The position numbers and the translations under genes were made by a program. Shown piece after piece: positions 62,608 to 64,000 of a DNA stretch of 64,000 nucleotides. Each line of letters begins with the position of its first letter. The stretch's first letter is position 1. The notes beneath the pieces were generated by a model. It was not told the DNA's origin and made no database searches. It saw only the letters and a program-made list of their open reading frames with translations. The stretch comes from CAXBGS01 sp963975425 (GTDB taxonomy: Bacteria > Planctomycetota > Planctomycetia > Pirellulales > Pirellulaceae): NCBI GenBank assembly GCA_963975425.1, contig CAXBGS010000010.1, positions 248,001 through 312,000 on the forward strand, read 5' to 3'.

Positions 62608-62824
62608 CCGCTGCTCTCACTTAGGCGGTTACGCAGGTGATTGCGTCAGAAAAGGATTGAAGCGTCCTGAGTTTTCACTGAGGACGCTTCTCGCGCTGAT
62701 GACAATCGACTCGGTCTGTTTCGCATATAGAAGACTCGGGCGCATTTGGCCGTTCGCTCTTGCGGAGCCCGGAATCCGTGTTAACGTCGATGGGTCAGGG
62801 CGACTTTGCTCCGCGATCATCTAG
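62600..62824 (+). CDS. Short RTLLALM-type protein, possibly a truncated gene
   Basis: 74 aa overlapping the previous gene by 8 nt (ATGACTGA). Contains RPEFSLRTLLALMTI, the same N-terminal membrane motif as its neighbour, but the following helix is short and the protein ends early. Either a small membrane protein or the broken start of a longer gene. Confidence 0.35.
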   Translation: MTDRCSHLGGYAGDCVRKGLKRPEFSLRTLLALMTIDSVCFAYRRLGRIWPFALAEPGIRVNVDGSGRLCSAII

Positions 62825-62864
62825 CCCACCTTCGTTGAAAGATCCACTAACAAAGGAATTAATT

Positions 62865-63197
62865 ATGCCTTCCGCCAATTGCATTGCCGTTTCCACGCCG
62901 GCGCGCATTCTGGATTTGCTCTATCGCCAGCGAATTCGAAAACAAAACGTGCTGCGACGATACCAAGACGTCGAGATAGAGTGTCTCATCGATGAGATCG
63001 ACTGCGAGAGTGTCCACGGCCTACTGTCACTCGCACTCGATATGCTCGGGGTTGTCGACGCGGACGAAATCCGCCAAGACGCGATCGAAGATTGGTACGA
63101 TTTAATCGAGACGCGCTACGCACACCCGGCGGTATCGGAGGCGATCATCAACCAATTTTTAGAATCACTTGCGTCAAAAAGAACTAGCCCGACCTAG
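62865..63197 (+). CDS. Small acidic cargo protein, paralogue of the 58449 gene
   Basis: 110 aa from the ATG at 62865 with AAAGGAATT upstream. Helical and acidic (EIECLIDEIDCESVHGLLSL; ALDMLGVVDADEIRQD). Shares the ALDxLGVxxDxE core with the 87-aa protein at 58449. Last gene before attR. Confidence 0.65.
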   Translation: MPSANCIAVSTPARILDLLYRQRIRKQNVLRRYQDVEIECLIDEIDCESVHGLLSLALDMLGVVDADEIRQDAIEDWYDLIETRYAHPAVSEAIINQFLESLASKRTSPT

Positions 63198-63313
63198 TGA
63201 CCAGACGTGTCACCCTCGCTCGCCTCGGATTCGTACCGAACGATCTAACGATCATTTAGCAGCGGGATTGCCTAGCTCAGGTGAGGCCTCGCGTACCGCC
63301 TGAAAGAAAAAAA

Positions 63314-63336
63314 GGGTTCACAAAAGGGTTCAACGA
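63314..63336. repeat. GGGTTCA-type repeats next to attR
   Basis: GGGTTCACAA (63314-63323, imperfect) and GGGTTCAACGA (63326-63336), about 55-80 bp inside attR. Match the three copies beside attL. Confidence 0.7.
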
Positions 63337-63392
63337 AAATGCGTTTTACCGGGCGAATAACGCCACAGCGGCTCATTCGACACGTCATCTGA

Positions 63393-63419
63393 CAGGTTCG
63401 AATCCTGTCGCCCCGATTT
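63393..63419. other. attR core (27 bp), tRNA-Pro 3'-end duplicate
   Basis: Exact copy of 49166-49192: T-arm to acceptor stem plus GATTT. The upstream sequence is not tRNA-like, so this is not a functional tRNA. Confidence 0.93.
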
Positions 63420-63425
63420 GAATTC

Positions 63426-63465
63426 AAAACAGCTCGTCACATTCATTTGTGGCGAGCTGTTTTTC
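63426..63465 (+). terminator. Original tRNA-Pro terminator, displaced by the insertion
   Basis: AAAACAGCTCG/CGAGCTGTTTT stem extended by CAC/GTG, followed by T's, 6 bp beyond attR. Before the insertion it would have stood just behind tRNA-Pro. Confidence 0.8.
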
Positions 63466-64000
63466 GTTTGGCGGCATCGACTTGCGGATCGGTTACACCC
63501 CACCCTGGTCGGTCCAAACTGAAGACCCGCTGCGGGCGGAAAAGGCGGAGCCAATCCCGCAAGCCAGCGGTTCGAGCAAACCACTGTCGAGAAAAGAGTG
63601 GTGCGGGGCTCAAAATTGGTCGCCACTTTTGCTACAGGAAAACGCACGAAGAGTTGCGGCACTAGCCGGACGCCGTGAAAGAGCGAGTGACGGCATTTGC
63701 ATTCGCGGCCGCTGGCGAATCCGACAAGGTTATCGACGTCCTTGCGCTCGAGGCAGCATCGGCGCATTCCAGACGCCATTGGTCGACGGACAATAGCCCT
63801 TGATGACGACCGGATGCAGAATTGCTTTTCAGCGTAGTGGACGAGGCGAGACGACCTTACCTACGGCACATCGCAGGGACTCGTAACTTCGTCCGAAAAA
63901 AATTGTTGGCGATGCCCCCCATCACTCCGCCACTCATCCGAAGCGTCTGCCGATGGGTGATCGCAACGATGAAAATCCCAATGCAGTTGAGAAAGAGCTT
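63466..64000. other. Chromosomal sequence after the element, no gene recognised
   Basis: About 530 bp. Frames on both strands lack start context, motifs and length; nothing is supported. Confidence 0.4.

Larger units (their letters stand above)
49166..63419. mobile_element. 14.25-kb integrated satellite-like element with capsid and replication genes
   Basis: Bounded by identical 27-bp cores (49166-49192 in tRNA-Pro; 63393-63419). Genes all on the plus strand: integrase, MerR/Xis-like regulator, PrimPol-DUF3987, iteron region, zinc-ribbon protein, virion-like protein, coiled-coil protein, gpT-like capsid protein, then small cargo genes. No portal, terminase, maturation protease, tail or lysis gene is recognised. 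The layout (integrase, regulator, primase-helicase, origin, virion genes, cargo) is that of phage satellites such as PICIs and P4. The right half could equally be what remains of a decayed prophage. The exact identity of the cores favours a fairly recent, possibly still excisable, insertion. Confidence 0.88.

Noticed and set aside
63330..63796. Open frames on both strands around attR
   Set aside because: They run across the att core and the displaced terminator and show no motif or ribosome-binding site.

Overview
The window looks like chromosomal DNA of a planctomycete, probably of the Pirellula/Rhodopirellula type. Evidence: a DUF1587/1592-type cytochrome protein next to a DUF1552 protein, a GldA / fused GldFG / DUF4340 transport cassette, many proteins with long acidic low-complexity inserts, N-terminal 'RLRTLLALL'-type membrane segments, a tandem-fused UvrA, and single scattered tRNA genes. 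The assignment is inferred from gene content; no rRNA is present.

Left part, 1-49 kb: ordinary chromosome. In order: a double-length UvrA running off the left edge; a zinc-ribbon membrane protein; a stand-alone integron-type integrase with a PDZ protein on its other side; a fatty-acid desaturase; a small TPR protein; pyruvate phosphate dikinase; tRNA-Leu(UAG); a translation operon rplY-pth-rpsF-ssb-rplI without rpsR; a DUF1592-type cytochrome protein with a DUF1552 partner; RarA; a DUF1499 protein; the Gld-like ABC cassette; topoisomerase I with a histone-H1-like tail and a 59-aa gene behind it; a PpiD/SurA-like anchored protein; a Gly-rich RRM protein; a von Willebrand A protein; a secretin-like protein; a beta-ketoacyl synthase that has lost its nucleophilic cysteine; an SNF2 helicase; and two small conserved proteins.

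Right part, 49.17-63.42 kb: a 14.25-kb integrated element in the 3' end of tRNA-Pro(UGG). It is bounded by identical 27-bp att cores (49166-49192 and 63393-63419) and carries GGGTTCAACGA repeats just inside both ends. Its genes run one way: integrase, MerR/Xis-like regulator, PrimPol-DUF3987 replication protein, an iteron-like origin, an Ogr/NrdR-like zinc-ribbon protein, a beta-rich virion-like protein, a coiled-coil scaffold-like protein, and a Mu gpT-like HK97-fold major capsid protein. A set of small cargo genes follows, several of them secreted or lipid-anchored. No portal, terminase, protease or tail gene is recognisable. The element therefore resembles a capsid-encoding phage satellite or a strongly reduced prophage, and it is the most interesting object here.

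A second theme is short tandem duplications (12-34 bp period) that begin in the last codons of genes, cross the stop codon and continue into the 3' spacer, seen after several unrelated genes.
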